A stretch of 64,000 nucleotides of DNA from Guadua angustifolia (GCA_036346375.1 CM070512.1:41586466-41650465), one strand, 5' to 3'; shown: positions 1 through 12,647, numbered from the stretch's first letter. Numbers and translations: made by a program. The notes: a model not told the origin generated them from the sequence alone.

Positions 1-1049
1 ACTTCACTCTGTCCAAGTTGGATGGATCGACTAGAACCCCATAAGCCCATCCTACGTCATCCGACTTCCTCTTAAGAGTCGCCGTGCTCTCGCTTGTTGT
101 CGCCGAGCCCGTTGATCGACATTCTATAAATGGATAGCACATGTAGCATGACCTCACTCACCACGAAACAAACTAAATTAAAAAAACATTAGCTAACGAT
201 TATAGATTACGCAAGTTCTTTTAGATTGCAATTAAAAGAATTTAAAAAATCTACAATGCAATCTAAAACAAAATCAATCTGAAAAATCTTACACTATACA
301 TACGCATTAGTAAAACATATATAGCACATCACCACACAACAATTCAGCTAGCAATCAGATTAACATGCTCCTTGTTTCATCAGTACTCACAGCTAAACAT
401 AGCAAACCAGCACCAGACACTAATATACATACTATCATACTCAGTTACTCATTTACTCACAGCCACAGGCAATCTAAAATGAAAATCAATTCATCCAATC
501 ATCCATTCATCCCCATTCCCCGACCTGAGAGGCTGAGACCTGATATTTTTCCTCTGCGACGAGTCATGAGTGCGATCTGGACCTCACCTGGCTGAGAGGC
601 TGAGACTTCGGTATTTGGCGACTTGGAGTTAGCGATCTTTGGCGGTGAGGCTCAGCCACCGGCGGAAGGAGAAGAGCAGGCCGGGAGGAGCTTCGGCCAG
701 GCGGCGAATCTTGGCGACGTGGGGAGCTCAGCTGGCGGGCGAAGTTGGCAGGGCAGAGACGGCGGAGGCGGGAGGATGAGGAGGATCTCGGGCGTGAGCA
801 GGCTGGGGGGATCTCTGGCGCCGGCGGCGGGGAACACGACCTCCGCGACCAGGAGATGCGTCGGCGAAGAGAATCGGCGCTCGGTAACCTAGCTCCCTCT
901 TTCCCCTGCCCCCACCCCACCCCCTGGTTTTCTCGTTCTTATTCAACGCAGCACCGCCTAGCGTCGCCTCTCCTCCGCCTTTTCTCCGCCTAGCTCACCG
1001 ACTCCCACTGTCTGGCAGCACTTCTTGCCGCCAGCTCCGCTTAAGCGCC
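1..1049. other. Unassigned region, GC-rich from about 600
   Basis: I see no gene I can support here. Bases 1-540 are mostly AT-rich. From about 600 to 1,000 the sequence becomes GC-rich, with overlapping short open frames on both strands of biased composition (Gly/Arg/Ser/Pro) and no recognisable domain. This resembles the 5' transcribed GC-rich part of grass LTRs or a captured gene fragment, but no boundary was found. Confidence 0.3.
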
Positions 1050-1122
1050 CCCTCGCCTAGAGCATGATTTAATGCCTAGGCGAGGCAACCGCCTCGCGCC
1101 TAGGCGCCGCCTAGGCGGCGAT
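1050..1122. repeat. Palindrome cluster built on CCTAGGCG
   Basis: The self-complementary motif CGCCTAGGCG and close variants recur within about 70 bases. CTAGGCGAGGC, the spacer AACC and GCCTCGCGCCTAG can fold into a hairpin with a 2-base bulge. Similar repeats are known near the ends of some plant DNA transposons, but no terminal repeat or target duplication was found. The homology with LTR copy 1 begins just after this cluster. Confidence 0.5.
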
Positions 1123-1144
1123 TTTTTCCGCCTTTTGGAACGCT

Positions 1145-3347
1145 GAACAAGCGTGAGTTCGAACACTCAGCAAAGTGCATCAAATCAACATAATTAACCA
1201 ACTAACACATTCGAACCAACAAGATTAGAACTCTCATATGAATCAACCAATACATGAAACAAAGTATATCAATACATTTATCTCGTTGCGTATCTCACAT
1301 ACATACCTCATTAAACCTCTTTGGATGAGTCCACGACTCCATCCCAACTCCTCACATTTCCATTTAACACCCAAAACTTATCATAGAACATAACACACAC
1401 ATAATTCATCCACATGATTCAATATGCAAGCTCAAGAATATCTCATCTCATTCACAATTTATCAACCATATGATGCATTATGCTCATGAATGTCTCATTT
1501 CATCTCATTCTCAATCTTCATACATATAATGCATTATGCTCATGAATATCAACCATATGATGCATTATGCATGCTCATGAATGTCTCTTCTCTTTACTTA
1601 GCACATACCGGTATTGCCGAGCACCACCCGTCGATGCGTGCCCTCAAACCCATCCATTCCGTGGAAGGGGCCTACCGAAGCAGGACTTGCCTGCTACCCA
1701 GTAGTGAGTCCTACACTTCTCCGCTCCCATCCATACAGTGGATGGGACTACGGGATAGGATCCCGAGCACTCCGGATTAGTCATACATTCCATATGACTT
1801 TCTCACTGTCCTGGCTCGATGCATTTCATGAATGCACATTTGCAAATGCCATTCTCAACATTCATAACCATATTCTCATCTTTCATTTTTACATAGTCAC
1901 ATTTTCATCGATTTCCATATAATTACCATATTCACAATTTTGAACTAGTCTCATAACTCCACGAATCAATTTAGACTATTCATACTAGTAGCATCATCTT
2001 GAGTTATAATAAGTAGCAATGTGTCATATTAGCAAGGCACACGTTTCATCAATCAACACACATATCAAACAAACAAGTGATGCACTTGCCTTTAACGCTC
2101 ACGGGGCGCTAAGACAGGAGGTCGATGCCGCTCCCGGATTCACACCACCTGCAATAGAATGATCTCCACTCAAAAACATGCTACTACAGCAAGCAACCCA
2201 AAACAAAATGACATCGAACCTACGGATCGTCCCGAACTCTAAAACTTGAAATCTGCCACTCGGGACAGCACATTTCAACAAGCCATAACTTGGGCTATAC
2301 AACTCCAAATCAAGTAAACGAGTACATTTTCTCAAACGGCAGGAAATTTCCCACCTTTTTATAAGTATACAAAAAGTATGATTCGGCCTCTAGGTTCCTC
2401 TAATCTGCAGTTGAACGCAGACTGCTCCAATCGCGACACAGATTGGACAGTGATCAGTAAAAAGGGCATAACTTTCAAACGGTGGAACGAAATTTAGTGG
2501 TTTTGGTCTCTATTGAAAGGTAATTCAATTTTCTACAACTTTCAAAACAGCCGGACTCCCAAGAAACGCTTTCAAGGCCCTCGAATCGAAGCTCCAACAC
2601 ACTGCCAGCGCACAGCCCGAACGAGACTAGGATTTCCCTCCAAATAGAATCACTTTTCCCCCCAACATTTCAGATCTAGGAACCCTAGAACCTACCTAAC
2701 CAGGAAATATCCCCATTAGAGTACCTCCAAGAAGAAATCATACCTCTCTAGGCCTCCTTGGAGGAGGATGAGGGAGGGTAAAAGCTGCCTCAAGAGGGGG
2801 AGGACGAACTCGCCGGCCAAAGGGGGGAGATCGCCAGCGACTTGCCGGAACTGGGGCGGTGGCTGGCTGGAGCTGGAGGTGGAGGGGTTGCTACTCGATG
2901 CTGGGGGTGCCGCCGGCCTTGGGGAGCAACAGGAGGGCGCTAAGAATTGCTGGAGGGGCGCCAGGGCAACAGCAATGGCGCCAGGGGCAGCAGCAACATG
3001 CGGGTGGGGGAGTGGAGAAAGGGGAGTTGGCTGGGGGGAGAGGAAAAATGGGAGGAGAGCTAGGGATTCACTTACCTTCCTTTTATACTCAACCATTCTA
3101 AAGACCACCACCCCACAAAACCAAAGATAGAAATTTAAAACTCTGGGCGAAAAGTAAAAATTCTTTTTGAGTACAACTTGCCGCAGAAAATTATGGCTCG
3201 GAGAAATTCCCTTCCCGATAAACTTTCACGGGAACCCCCAAAATCTTACTAGAATTAATAACCGCGCGACGGCCGAACCTTGAATCAAGAAGGCGGAAAA
3301 CATTCTAGCCGAAAACCCTGGCAAAGAAGTATTTGTAGTATTACACT
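1145..3347 (-). mobile_element. LTR of non-coding Ty3/gypsy-like element, copy 1 (3' LTR, truncated)
   Basis: This is colinear with the LTR at 28,589-30,584. Shared landmarks are 'AAGCGTGAG' near 1,149 and 29,121, the 'ATTGCCGAG' block near 1,611 and 29,415, and 'CTTGCCTTTAA' near 2,088 and 29,889. Read on the minus strand it starts TGTAATACTAC at 3,347, directly after a purine-rich tract. The low-coordinate end is missing: homology stops at about 1,145 and the expected TGTAACACCTCGG terminus is absent. A GC-rich stretch at 2,760-3,060 and a minus-strand TATA-like TATAAAAGG near 3,083-3,091 fit the promoter and 5' transcribed part of an LTR. Confidence 0.65.
3082..3092 (-). promoter_or_regulatory. 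Candidate TATA box of LTR copy 1
   Basis: The minus strand reads GTATAAAAGG immediately upstream (in minus direction) of the GC-rich leader at 3,060-2,760. That is the expected place for an LTR promoter. There is no transcript evidence. Confidence 0.4.
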
Positions 3348-6300
3348 CTTCCTCCTTTAACAGAATTCGACCTCGAATTCTTACCACAACAAGAACAACG
3401 GAAACGAAATACAAAACAAGGATACTCGAAATAGCAAATCTGGGTATTACTCCCTCAAGGGGAACTCCAAAATTCGATCCACTTCTCTTCCCAAATAAAT
3501 AAAAACAAAACAAGTACCTTAACTCATTCCATCCCTTTTCGAATCAACACTCATTTTACTTACTTAAATTGGCATGGCACAAGACCCGAAGACCAGGTCT
3601 TACTCAAAGACCATGGCTAAACCAAAATTACTTTGCGTTCTCACCTCCAAATGGATTTCTTAAACCAGGAATCCCACAAGCACTAACTTAACTGGCAAAT
3701 TCACATCTCCCACACGAAAACTCTAATGGATCTAGGCGATCAACCAATTCCTAAATCATACCACTCTTAAACAGTCTGACAACTCAAACAACTCTTCTTT
3801 ATCGCTTCAATACACAACCTCTAGTCAACCAACGATTCTTCCCGGAAGATCCTAACACTAACTCCCAAACTCAATTCTCATTTCTCTATTCAATTTCACT
3901 CACCCAACTTAAATCTCCTCTCTAAAATTCCACACACAGAATTCTTTATTCCAACAAGCTCCCAACCAATTCCGAACATATCACTAATTTCTAACCATTT
4001 AACACCGGAATCCTCCAATAAACAAAATACAAATCTTTATCCTTTGCAGATGATTGCCCTTGGAACAAAAGAGTCAATGACATTCCTTACTATCGAAACG
4101 AATCGCACAACTCGACACAAATCCCATTTCCATCACAGTACCAAAATCATACTGTACCTTCTTTCGAACCTTTCTCGCACAATGAAACAACCACTCAAAG
4201 AAACAATTCATAACTAAAGTATTGATTCCAACCCAGGAAACCAAGGTTTCTAACACATTAAGACCAAGGCATTCGCCGATCGATTCCAAACAGTCCATCA
4301 ACAAAATAGTCACACACGACCAAGAGACAACAAAATCAATTGAGCCTCCCACGAAGGATCTAGATCAAAACATGCCACACCCTCCAATACTCTCCACTCT
4401 GAATCCAATTACGGTCAACACTTAAACCACATTAGACCCTCCATTAAAACCAATTCATACTTGGTTCTTTTGCTGCGATGGTCTTGCCCAAAGAATTAAA
4501 GCAACGAGCATACTCTCAAACATACTCAAGCAAGGATCCACAGCTAAACATTTTCTTTTCTCACACTAGAAAGCGAAGAGAATCTCGATTCCCTTACAAA
4601 GCGAACCATTTTCCTCAACTTGAAATCAACGCAATCAAATGCGCAACAAGGGAAGATTCAACTGAGAAGAGAAACTTCACACAATCTTAATCAAAAGCAG
4701 CCACCAAATCGAAGAGAAATCCATTCTCTTAACAACATAAACCATTTCCCTAACCTTGATCCCTAAGGTGGGAAGCTTTACATCGAAGAATCTCTCGATT
4801 AAAAAGCAACACTACACACTAATCCAAAGAAGATCATCTTGCTTTTACCAAAGCAAAACATCCCACTTTACCAAAATCAACATTTTGGAAGAGAAACCAA
4901 TTCCCAAGTCAACATTTGCACCCACGACCGCCACAAATTCTCTCAAAGAGAATGGAAACTCGTTCCCCAAAGAAAACACTTCACCATAAAAGCACTTATG
5001 AAACATTCATAAGATCCACCATTCGAAGCACTCGCAAACTCCACACTCATTTTCCAATTAAAACCAACTCTAAACATAATAAAGTTACCAATTAAGTACT
5101 TAACTCAAGGGTTTCCAACACAACCCACTATGTCCATTTGCTTCTTTTAAATATTGTTCCTAAAGATGATTCAATTTGAATGCGAAAGAACGTGATCCAC
5201 TCATATACTTTTGGGTGAAAGTCCATACTCATAACATAAGCTAAACAAATTAGGCAAAGACACAGATTGGCATGGTTCAAAAGCATACACATTCCGGAAT
5301 CCATCAATCGATTACTTCCAAGATTACTCTTTCATCCTCATTTTCGACCATCAAAGCCAAGTCCGCAACTTGACCCAACAATGCAACTTAATCAAGGGAG
5401 TTCTATTGCCCACTCACAGAACGTTTTAACAAAAGGCATACACTCCCAACGAATCATACAATCAATTGAATCCACAAATCTCTCAAAGAAGGTTCCACCG
5501 GCCGATTCCCACCATTTCCAGCATTCCAATCTCTTAACCATTCAGGATCTTGCACTCACCCAATCCTGAAAAGTCCAACACCTTTGAACAGAACTTACAA
5601 AACCCGATCTTCTCTTAATTTCCTCTTCTTAGTTATATAACCATAACCATAACTAACCACATAATTATCAAACCATAATCCAGACCCATCTCATAACAAT
5701 TAACAAGGAGAACCACGTTCTCACTTCCTCAACACAAATAACTTATCTATTACTTCAGCATAACACGATCCATTACCATACAATTGTTTATTCCAGTCCT
5801 AAAACATACCCCTTCAACACTTACTTTTCGTACAACCCTTAAATCACCAATTCACTAACCCTTAGCTCGCTCCATCAATAAACACTTCTACTCGCTCGAC
5901 GCAAACTCCACTCGTCACATTTCAATCACGGACCATAGACAAGCATGTGTCAAGGACAACTTCAACCTTTCGTACAGTCTCTCCGCATACTCCCATTTTT
6001 TTTATTTCACACCAAGTAAGTCATTTTGGTCAATTTACGATTTAATTGACCCCTAAGCAACAAAAGCCAACATTCATCATGCCTCCGCACCATCATACTA
6101 CGGTGCTTTACATCACCACTCTGCGATCAATATTTCGCCAAGCAGAAAATTCTAGATCCTCTCAAGCGGGATCAATTCTTACAAAATCTCGAATTTCCAA
6201 TTACTCCCAAGACTCGCAACACTTGGCGTACAATACTAATCAACCTTCACTTTAGGTCAATTATCATTTCCTTTAATTCTCCTTTATTAACATAATACTT

Positions 6301-7148
6301 TTAAGTTGTCTTCAAACAACCATCAACCCCGCTCAAACCAAATTGGGAGTTTATTTCGATGATCTAACTACACAACACAGACATAAGTTGATAACTTTCT
6401 CCGTAAGGCAACCAACAAAACTGGGCGTCAAAGCCGAAATGGCGAACAAAAGAGGCGCAACACTAAACTCTTCTTCCTTACCTTCAACCAAAGAAGGCAA
6501 AACCAAGAATCGCTGAGGAACAATCAACGAAAATCCCATACCAAACATTTTTCCTTCAATTTTAACCAACTAAGACCAAGGAAGCCAAGCAAAACCGATC
6601 GTCAGATCAGTAAAAGAAATCTGAAAGATTCATCACTAAACCTTGCTATTTGACTCCAACCAATGGAGCCAAAAGAAACCGCAACTCCTATCCACTCTCT
6701 AAACGTTATTGCAAAAAACGACGACTCAGACCAATGAGAGACTCCCAACTTCCGATCGTGGCTTTACCCAACTACCACGGCCTCTACCATGGCCACACCA
6801 CAACAAAAGAAGGTGAACGAAACCCTTCGGCACCACGACCTCACTTTATCACAATGACAAGAACAACTCAATTCATTCCTTTCATAAACATAGCAATGTA
6901 CATTGTCAAATGTAGCAATCAACATCAAGGCTTAAATACAACATTTAAGCGTAAAGCAACGATACCCATACCCTCTCCTACTGTGCAACAGAGTGTGTCA
7001 AGTTTTAAATCAATTAGCCATTCTATATCAAATTTTTTATCATCACTATCCTATAGCAAAATTTTAAGTATGAACCTAAGCCATGTTTCTAGGTTATCCC
7101 AAATCACAATTTTAGTTGACCCTACGGTATTTCACTAAGTTCAAACAC
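3348..7148 (-). mobile_element. Non-coding internal region of LTR element, copy 1
   Basis: About 3.8 kb of A/C-rich plus strand (G/T-rich on the element's own strand) lies between the LTR at 1,145-3,347 and 7,149. Beside the LTR at 3,348-3,372 the minus strand reads ATTCTGTTAA followed by AAGGAGGAAGAG, a polypurine tract. No frame encodes gag, protease, RT, RNase H or integrase; the longest open frames look random. The region aligns in the same order with 25,743-28,588; for example 'CAACATTTTGGAAGAGAAA' occurs near 4,880 and 26,516. It is therefore a repeated family and probably a non-autonomous one, comparable in layout to rice Dasheng. The 5' end (about 7,120-7,148) lacks the primer-binding-site sequence preserved in copy 2. 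Confidence 0.6.
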
Positions 7149-10100
7149 TGTGACGACCCCCATTTTAGCACAAAATCCCAAAATGGAAATCTAATGTGCT
7201 TGCAGTACTAGTCCCTGGATCAGTAGCTAGCACGCACATTTCAACAATTGGAATCACAACCATACAACATATTAATTAAGCGGAAACAAGTAAATACGGT
7301 AATATTACAACTCAGAGCATATAGCAGCAAAAGAAGCAAAGTCTTGTAGTGTACCCATCCATTCCCGCAGGCAACTGACCAGGCATAAATCCTTAGAAAG
7401 AACGCGGCAACAAGGATCCCGCAACCTGCGATGAAACAAACCTTCGAAGCTTCGCATTCTAATCCACCTATAAATAATAGATTAAGCAAGGGTGAGTACT
7501 TTCGTACTCCGCAAGACTTGAAGCAAATGCATAAATGCAGGCTAAGTCAAAGGAGGTTACTACAGTTAATTTGCATAAAGCGAAATTGAATTGTAAATCA
7601 AGTTATTTGCAAACGGAATTTATAAGAGCATTTGATTGATAACAAATAATTAAAGCATAATAACACTCACAGTCCTCCATGACGTGAGCGACGAATCATC
7701 ATATCCTGAAATCCATCAATGTCAGTCCTTCGACATACAGCACATTGCAAAACAAATGGAACCAACCCTTTTGAAAATAATAAAACATCTAACATTGGAA
7801 TGACTTCACCAAGTGCCCATGACCGCGGGCGCGGCTAATCGATTAGATTTAACTCTGCAGAGGTGTACAACTTTACCCACAAGGAATGATCATCCTTTTT
7901 GCAAGATCACACACGCCTCCAATAGGACATTGTGCTTGCTAGGCAATCATACATAGCCGTTCATTACCTAGACATGACTTTGATACAGCCCGGGACGTTA
8001 ACCCCCGCCCTGAAAACAGAGACACTCACCCAAGCCGTGGATCCACATTTATCACACCCAACACCACGTCTCTGTCCATGGCAAGGCGTACACCGTTGCA
8101 CCGATTATGCATTTACCCACACGAACTGTGTGGAAGCCCCTAACAAGCAATCCGAACCGGAATGCCTCTGCGAGCTCCCGCCTACCAATGAGCAAAGCCA
8201 TGTCTAAACAATTTAATAGGCTATGGCTAACCCATACTCACCCTCGTGGTTGCATGGAATTCTTGGATCAATAGTGTCCCATTGCTCGGTCCTTAAATTG
8301 ACACGGGCGACACTTCACCCTACACTACGTGCAATTCCTTTCGCACAACCGGCTATTGCCAATAATCGCCCGCATCAAAACCATACTTTTATTTTGGATT
8401 TTTAATCAAGATACCAGCAACCAACAGAGCCATTTCCCAGGTTTTCAGGAAACAAATAATGATTTGATCATGTACATTACTGATTCTAAAGCATGGCTAA
8501 GCATGAATAATATGATCGCATATACCCATGATGACATTAAGTAATGCCTGGCCTCAATCTAGGGTTATCAAGGTTCACATGTCCATAATTATCAAATAAG
8601 GTTAATGAGACAACAAGTATAACTACCAGTACCGCAAAATAGCAAGTTTACAGAAAGTAAACGCATGCATAATACCGTTACAAAACAACACATTGTAGGT
8701 AAAGTACTAGGATCAATATGATCAAAGGGTGCTTGCCTTGCTTATCACTGTTTACAACGAAGATGAGGATTGCGGCTGACAACGACGACAGCGGAATCAA
8801 CAACGTCGGGTTCTACATGTCGATCGACGAAATAAAGCAAATAACTAACTTCAATAAGGGCAAAAAGAAAGGAGATAGAAAGAACAAATAAAACTCTTCA
8901 CAAGAAACAGGGATTGCTCTTTTATGAATTTATTAATTTTATTTTACGAATTCAAGATGCAAAGATTGTTTGGATTAATATAATTATTCATTAGTTGCAA
9001 AGTTCATTGATTCTATTATTCTCAATATGAGTTTCTGCCAATTCTTATTACTTACGGGTTTTACTCAATTAAGATTCAGAGTCAAAGCATGACGAAATAA
9101 GAATATTTTCTTAGATTACTGCAGATCATATCTTAGAGATCAATTCTAGGCTATTCTTTACTAAATCCAGATTTAGATGAGCTGCTTTGCTAGCTACCGA
9201 AAAGGCTTACATGATCATATTAGACTATGCAGGATTAGTTCTTTATCTTTAATTGATTTCGCTTAGAATTAGTTTTGTGCAAGTTAGAACTATTGATTTA
9301 GGCTACTGGCCTAATCTACATGATATTTGAGAAGGTTCTGGTGATACAAATAACTTAACTACAGGTTTTCGCATTTGCAACTACAGTCCGTTCATTCATA
9401 TTTTGCACTTAAGTATTGTGATTACTTAGGGTTATTAAGCTATTAAGATTAATCTGTAAATCATGATAAAATGAGATTATCTTTTCGTAGTAGAGTAGGC
9501 TATACTTTGGAGGGCACTACTAAGCTAATTTCACAAGTTTTACGATTTAGACGAGACATTATATTCATCGTTGAAAAGGCTTATATGGCATTATATAGTT
9601 ACACTATTCGGAATCGGCAAGAAAGTGAAACGAAAGGTTAACACTTAAGGGTTTTGAGCTAATAAGTTTAATATGCAAACCTTAATGAAATAAGATTATT
9701 TTTATAGAATATGGTAGTATGAACATTGTACAATGTTTCTAAACTAGTTTTACTGATTTTAACATTTAGACCAGTTATTTTATCTACTGATGAAATAGCA
9801 TAAATGATCTCAACGCGAATACTAAATCGGTCAAGATTCATTTTAAGTTTGCGACTACACTACACATGATCTTTTATTCATTTTTCAGGTATTAGCAGAG
9901 CATCATCCTAGAAATGTTTTAAAGTTGATTTGGTATTATTTTGACCTTAACCGCAGTAGATTAACTATTTATTTGCTGTTGTTGCTTGCACTTTCTTGCA
10001 TTAAAGAATGCAAGATAAGTTTCACTTTAAATATTTTTACATAAATGGTTCTCTATTGACTCCAGGAACCTATTCAAGGTATTTTTATTGTTTTGTGAGC

Positions 10101-11500
10101 TATTATGCACTTATTTTGTTATTGGCCATAACAAGGTTTATTAATGATTATGAAGCAAATAATTTAAATTGAGTTCAACATTAGATGATTTTACATATTT
10201 GAGTTTATTATGATTCCAGGACACATATAAATTTATTTAATGATTTTTGGAATTACATTTCTTTGAATACAACAACATTCATACTAATGTTTATTCCTAA
10301 ATTAAATTTTACTAATTGTTTTGTGAGTTAAAAACTAAGTATTTTTGTATATTTGAATACATTCTAATCCTAAAATCTCATGAATATTGATTTCATCATT
10401 TCATTACTTATTATGCACAAATTCTCATTAAAACCGTATTAGCACCATAATCAAAATTTTATTTGAATAATAATCCTGTACTTCAAAGATTAAATATTTT
10501 TGTATATTTAGATTCTTCTGGATTTTAAATGAATATAGGAATTTGTCTCACTGGTTTTTGGACTAAAAATGCACAAGATATCAATGATTATATTTGCTTT
10601 GGTCTAGAAAAATTAACTGAAAAGGAAGAATACGCTTTCAACAATTGAAGACGCACTCCAGAGCTTCAGCTGCTACTACCCTTGCGCCACTGATGACTGG
10701 GCCCCGATCGACAGGGAGACAGAACAGAGCAGCGACTAGGGCACGGCGGCGACGGCACTCCGACAATGATCCGGCGACGGCGACGGCACGGAAGGAAGAG
10801 CTTGGCAATGCGCATCCGGAGGTGGAACTAATTTGGCCGGAGAAGAAGCAGAGTGGCGCCCTCGAGCTCAAGCGGCGGCGGAAATGGCGGGAGGTCAGGA
10901 GAGAAAACCAAGGCGTGAGAGCTTGAATTGGTAGCACATATAGCATCAGGGAGTCACAAGGAGTCCATTTTTGACATTTACCTGAAAGGAGATGCTCCGA
11001 GTTGAGCCGCCACCGGTGACCGGACATGGGGAAGAAGGGGCGCACGGCTGCAGCAAGATTTCGCATGAAGGAGACCGAATCTTTTTGAGGGGTTTTGATG
11101 CTTGTGGCTTAGTGATGCTCTAGCTCAAACGAATTTGAGAATGGGATGCTCTATTGCTCAGATTGATTTCGGCTTGGAGCTCTCAAGCATTCGGCCATGG
11201 CGGAAATGGGAGGGCTTCATGCGCGCAGGCTTGAGGAGAAGGAAGAAGGGGTGGAGGGGAATGAGAAAGAGGCTCCTTGTGATCACTGAGGTGCTCTTTA
11301 TGGCCAAGGAATGCAGTGGATGAACCGGCTTGGTTGAGTTGGGTCTCGGTTGTGAGTTTCTCCAGACGCGACAAAGGAAAACAGGGGCGAGCTGGCTGCG
11401 GTATGGCACGAGGGAGGAGCCGGACCACCTAGTTTACCATATCCCCTCCACACCAAACCCAAAAGTCCTACAGAGTCATGAGACAGCAAAAAGATACCAT
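7149..11500 (-). mobile_element. LTR (or truncated element end) of a second gypsy family
   Basis: The plus strand starts TGTGACGACCCCC at 7,149, the inverted form of a typical grass gypsy LTR 3' end. The block near 7,845-7,885 (CTCTGCAGAGG, then a TTTACCCACAAG motif) recurs in inverted orientation inside the Tekay-like LTRs near 37,370 and 46,280, so these are related LTR types. A GC-rich section at 10,640-11,450 would be the transcribed leader on the minus strand. No matching GTCACA terminus was found, so the right boundary is approximate and the copy is probably truncated. The sequence at 34,260-35,575 has the same architecture. Confidence 0.5.
9080..9850. repeat. Three diverged direct repeats inside the second LTR
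   Basis: The same order of motifs appears three times. 'ATGACGAAATAAGA'-like segments lie near 9,089, 9,464 and 9,683. 'TTTAGA...GAAAAGGCTTA'-like segments lie near 9,171, 9,541 and 9,764. Divergence is high, and spacing is unequal (about 375 then 220 bases). Either an old tandem amplification or a locally duplicated LTR U3 segment would explain it. Confidence 0.5.
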
Positions 11501-11769
11501 TTGTAACAACGAACATATTTTACAATATTAAAGTTCCAGCGAAAAATACCTAGCTGGGCAAAAAGGTTATTTTTGCTACATATGCGAAGACTAAGTTATT
11601 TTCTAGCTACATACTGCGCTTGTAGAAGACTAACTATTGCAACCACACTTTCATGAACTAAAAAACAACTATCCGGTTGCATACGCCTCTGTGTTTTTGT
11701 ATGGACCCGGAAAGCAAAGAAAACAAGCAGTTAGTAAGTTTGTTTTTCTTGTAACCCAACAACAGATCA

Positions 11770-12073
11770 TTGTTTGATAGAAATGTGCTGATTCAGAAAC
11801 AGTACAGGCGGCGTTATATACGTCATTTTTTTATGTTGGGAAAAAACTTGCAGATTATTATATGTGCAGTTCCTATGGATTTCAAAGACCCACCAGCTAT
11901 TGATTTAAAGAAGCATCCACTTGAAGATGACCGTGTGCAGCCTGCTGCTGCAAGCAGTAGCCTTGGTGGTAATTCGTCTCACGCTCTGGGTGTGTCTCAG
12001 GCTACAGCAAGATCAGGTACCACAATTGATGGGTCAAGTGATGAAGATAATATTTGTAGGATGAAGAGGATGC
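11770..12073 (+). pseudogene. Exon-like gene fragment cut by the CACTA end
   Basis: An open frame runs from 11,770 to 12,084. The plausible coding part starts after TATGTGCAG at about 11,868, which looks like a 3' splice site, and continues in a Ser/Asp-rich hydrophilic stretch with 'SSDEDN' near its end. The reading frame runs into the CACTA-like terminus at 12,074 and stops at once. I do not recognise the protein. The rest of the gene is not found beyond 15,424. It may be a captured exon or a gene broken by the transposon. Confidence 0.3.
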
Positions 12074-12145
12074 CACTGCTATAAAAAGACTTATATTAGA
12101 CGTCTCAACACAGACGATTCGAAAAAACCATCTATGATAAAGAAC

Positions 12146-12384
12146 ATCACTGATGGTTATATAGTAATACCGTCAGTGAGATAATCACAGACGATACTTT
12201 TCATGAACCATCAGTGATATACACCAATATCACAGACGGTTGTTAACTAAAACTGTCGATGATCATATCACATACAATTTTAAATATGAACCATCTGTGA
12301 TATTGGTGTATATCACTGACGGTTCATGAAGAGTATCGTCTGTGATTATCTCACTGACGATTTCACTATAGAACCATCAGTGAT
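12146..12384. repeat. Long palindrome: two 96-base arms, 47-base loop
   Basis: Bases 12,146-12,241 and 12,289-12,384 are near-perfect inverted copies; each arm contains TCACAGACGATAC-type and CAGTGATATACACC-type segments. The spacer is 47 bases. A transcript would form a long, nearly perfect hairpin. It sits at the left subterminal part of the CACTA-like element, so it may simply be its subterminal repeat array. Confidence 0.8.
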
Positions 12385-12429
12385 CATAGACGGTTCAAAG
12401 CTAGAATCTTCTGTGATATGATCTCAGAC

Positions 12430-12647
12430 CCCTATATATATAAACATACCGATAGAGGTTCGTAGCGAGACCCATGTATTTTGACTCTCGCAAACCCTAG
12501 CCCTCAGCAATCCTCCTCCCCAGCATCCGCCTCCTTGGTGACCTCCTCCTCGAGCGGCATCCTCCTCCCCAGCCATCCTGACCGCGAGCACCTTCTCCGT
12601 CAACGACCTACTCCCCGTCGGCTACCTCCTCCTCATCCTCCCCGTTA
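12430..12647 (+). promoter_or_regulatory. Candidate promoter and first exon inside the CACTA element
   Basis: CTATATATATAAAC at about 12,431 is a strong TATA-like box. About 60 bases on, a C/T-rich leader with AAACCCTAGCC starts, typical of plant 5' untranslated regions. It ends at a consensus 5' splice site, GTAAGT, at 12,648. Together these suggest a captured promoter plus first exon that could drive a transcript through the FDM-like fragment. No transcript evidence is available. Confidence 0.4.

Noticed and set aside
6650..7138. 162-codon plus-strand open frame
   Set aside because: It is on the strand opposite to the LTR element's transcription, lacks a domain, and the equivalent stretch of copy 2 (about 28,000-28,560) does not keep the frame.
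12071..12073. Perfect 3-bp target duplication for the CACTA-like element
   Set aside because: The left flank is TGC (or ATG one base further out) and the right flank is ATG; this is close but not an exact match, so it is not used as proof of a single insertion.
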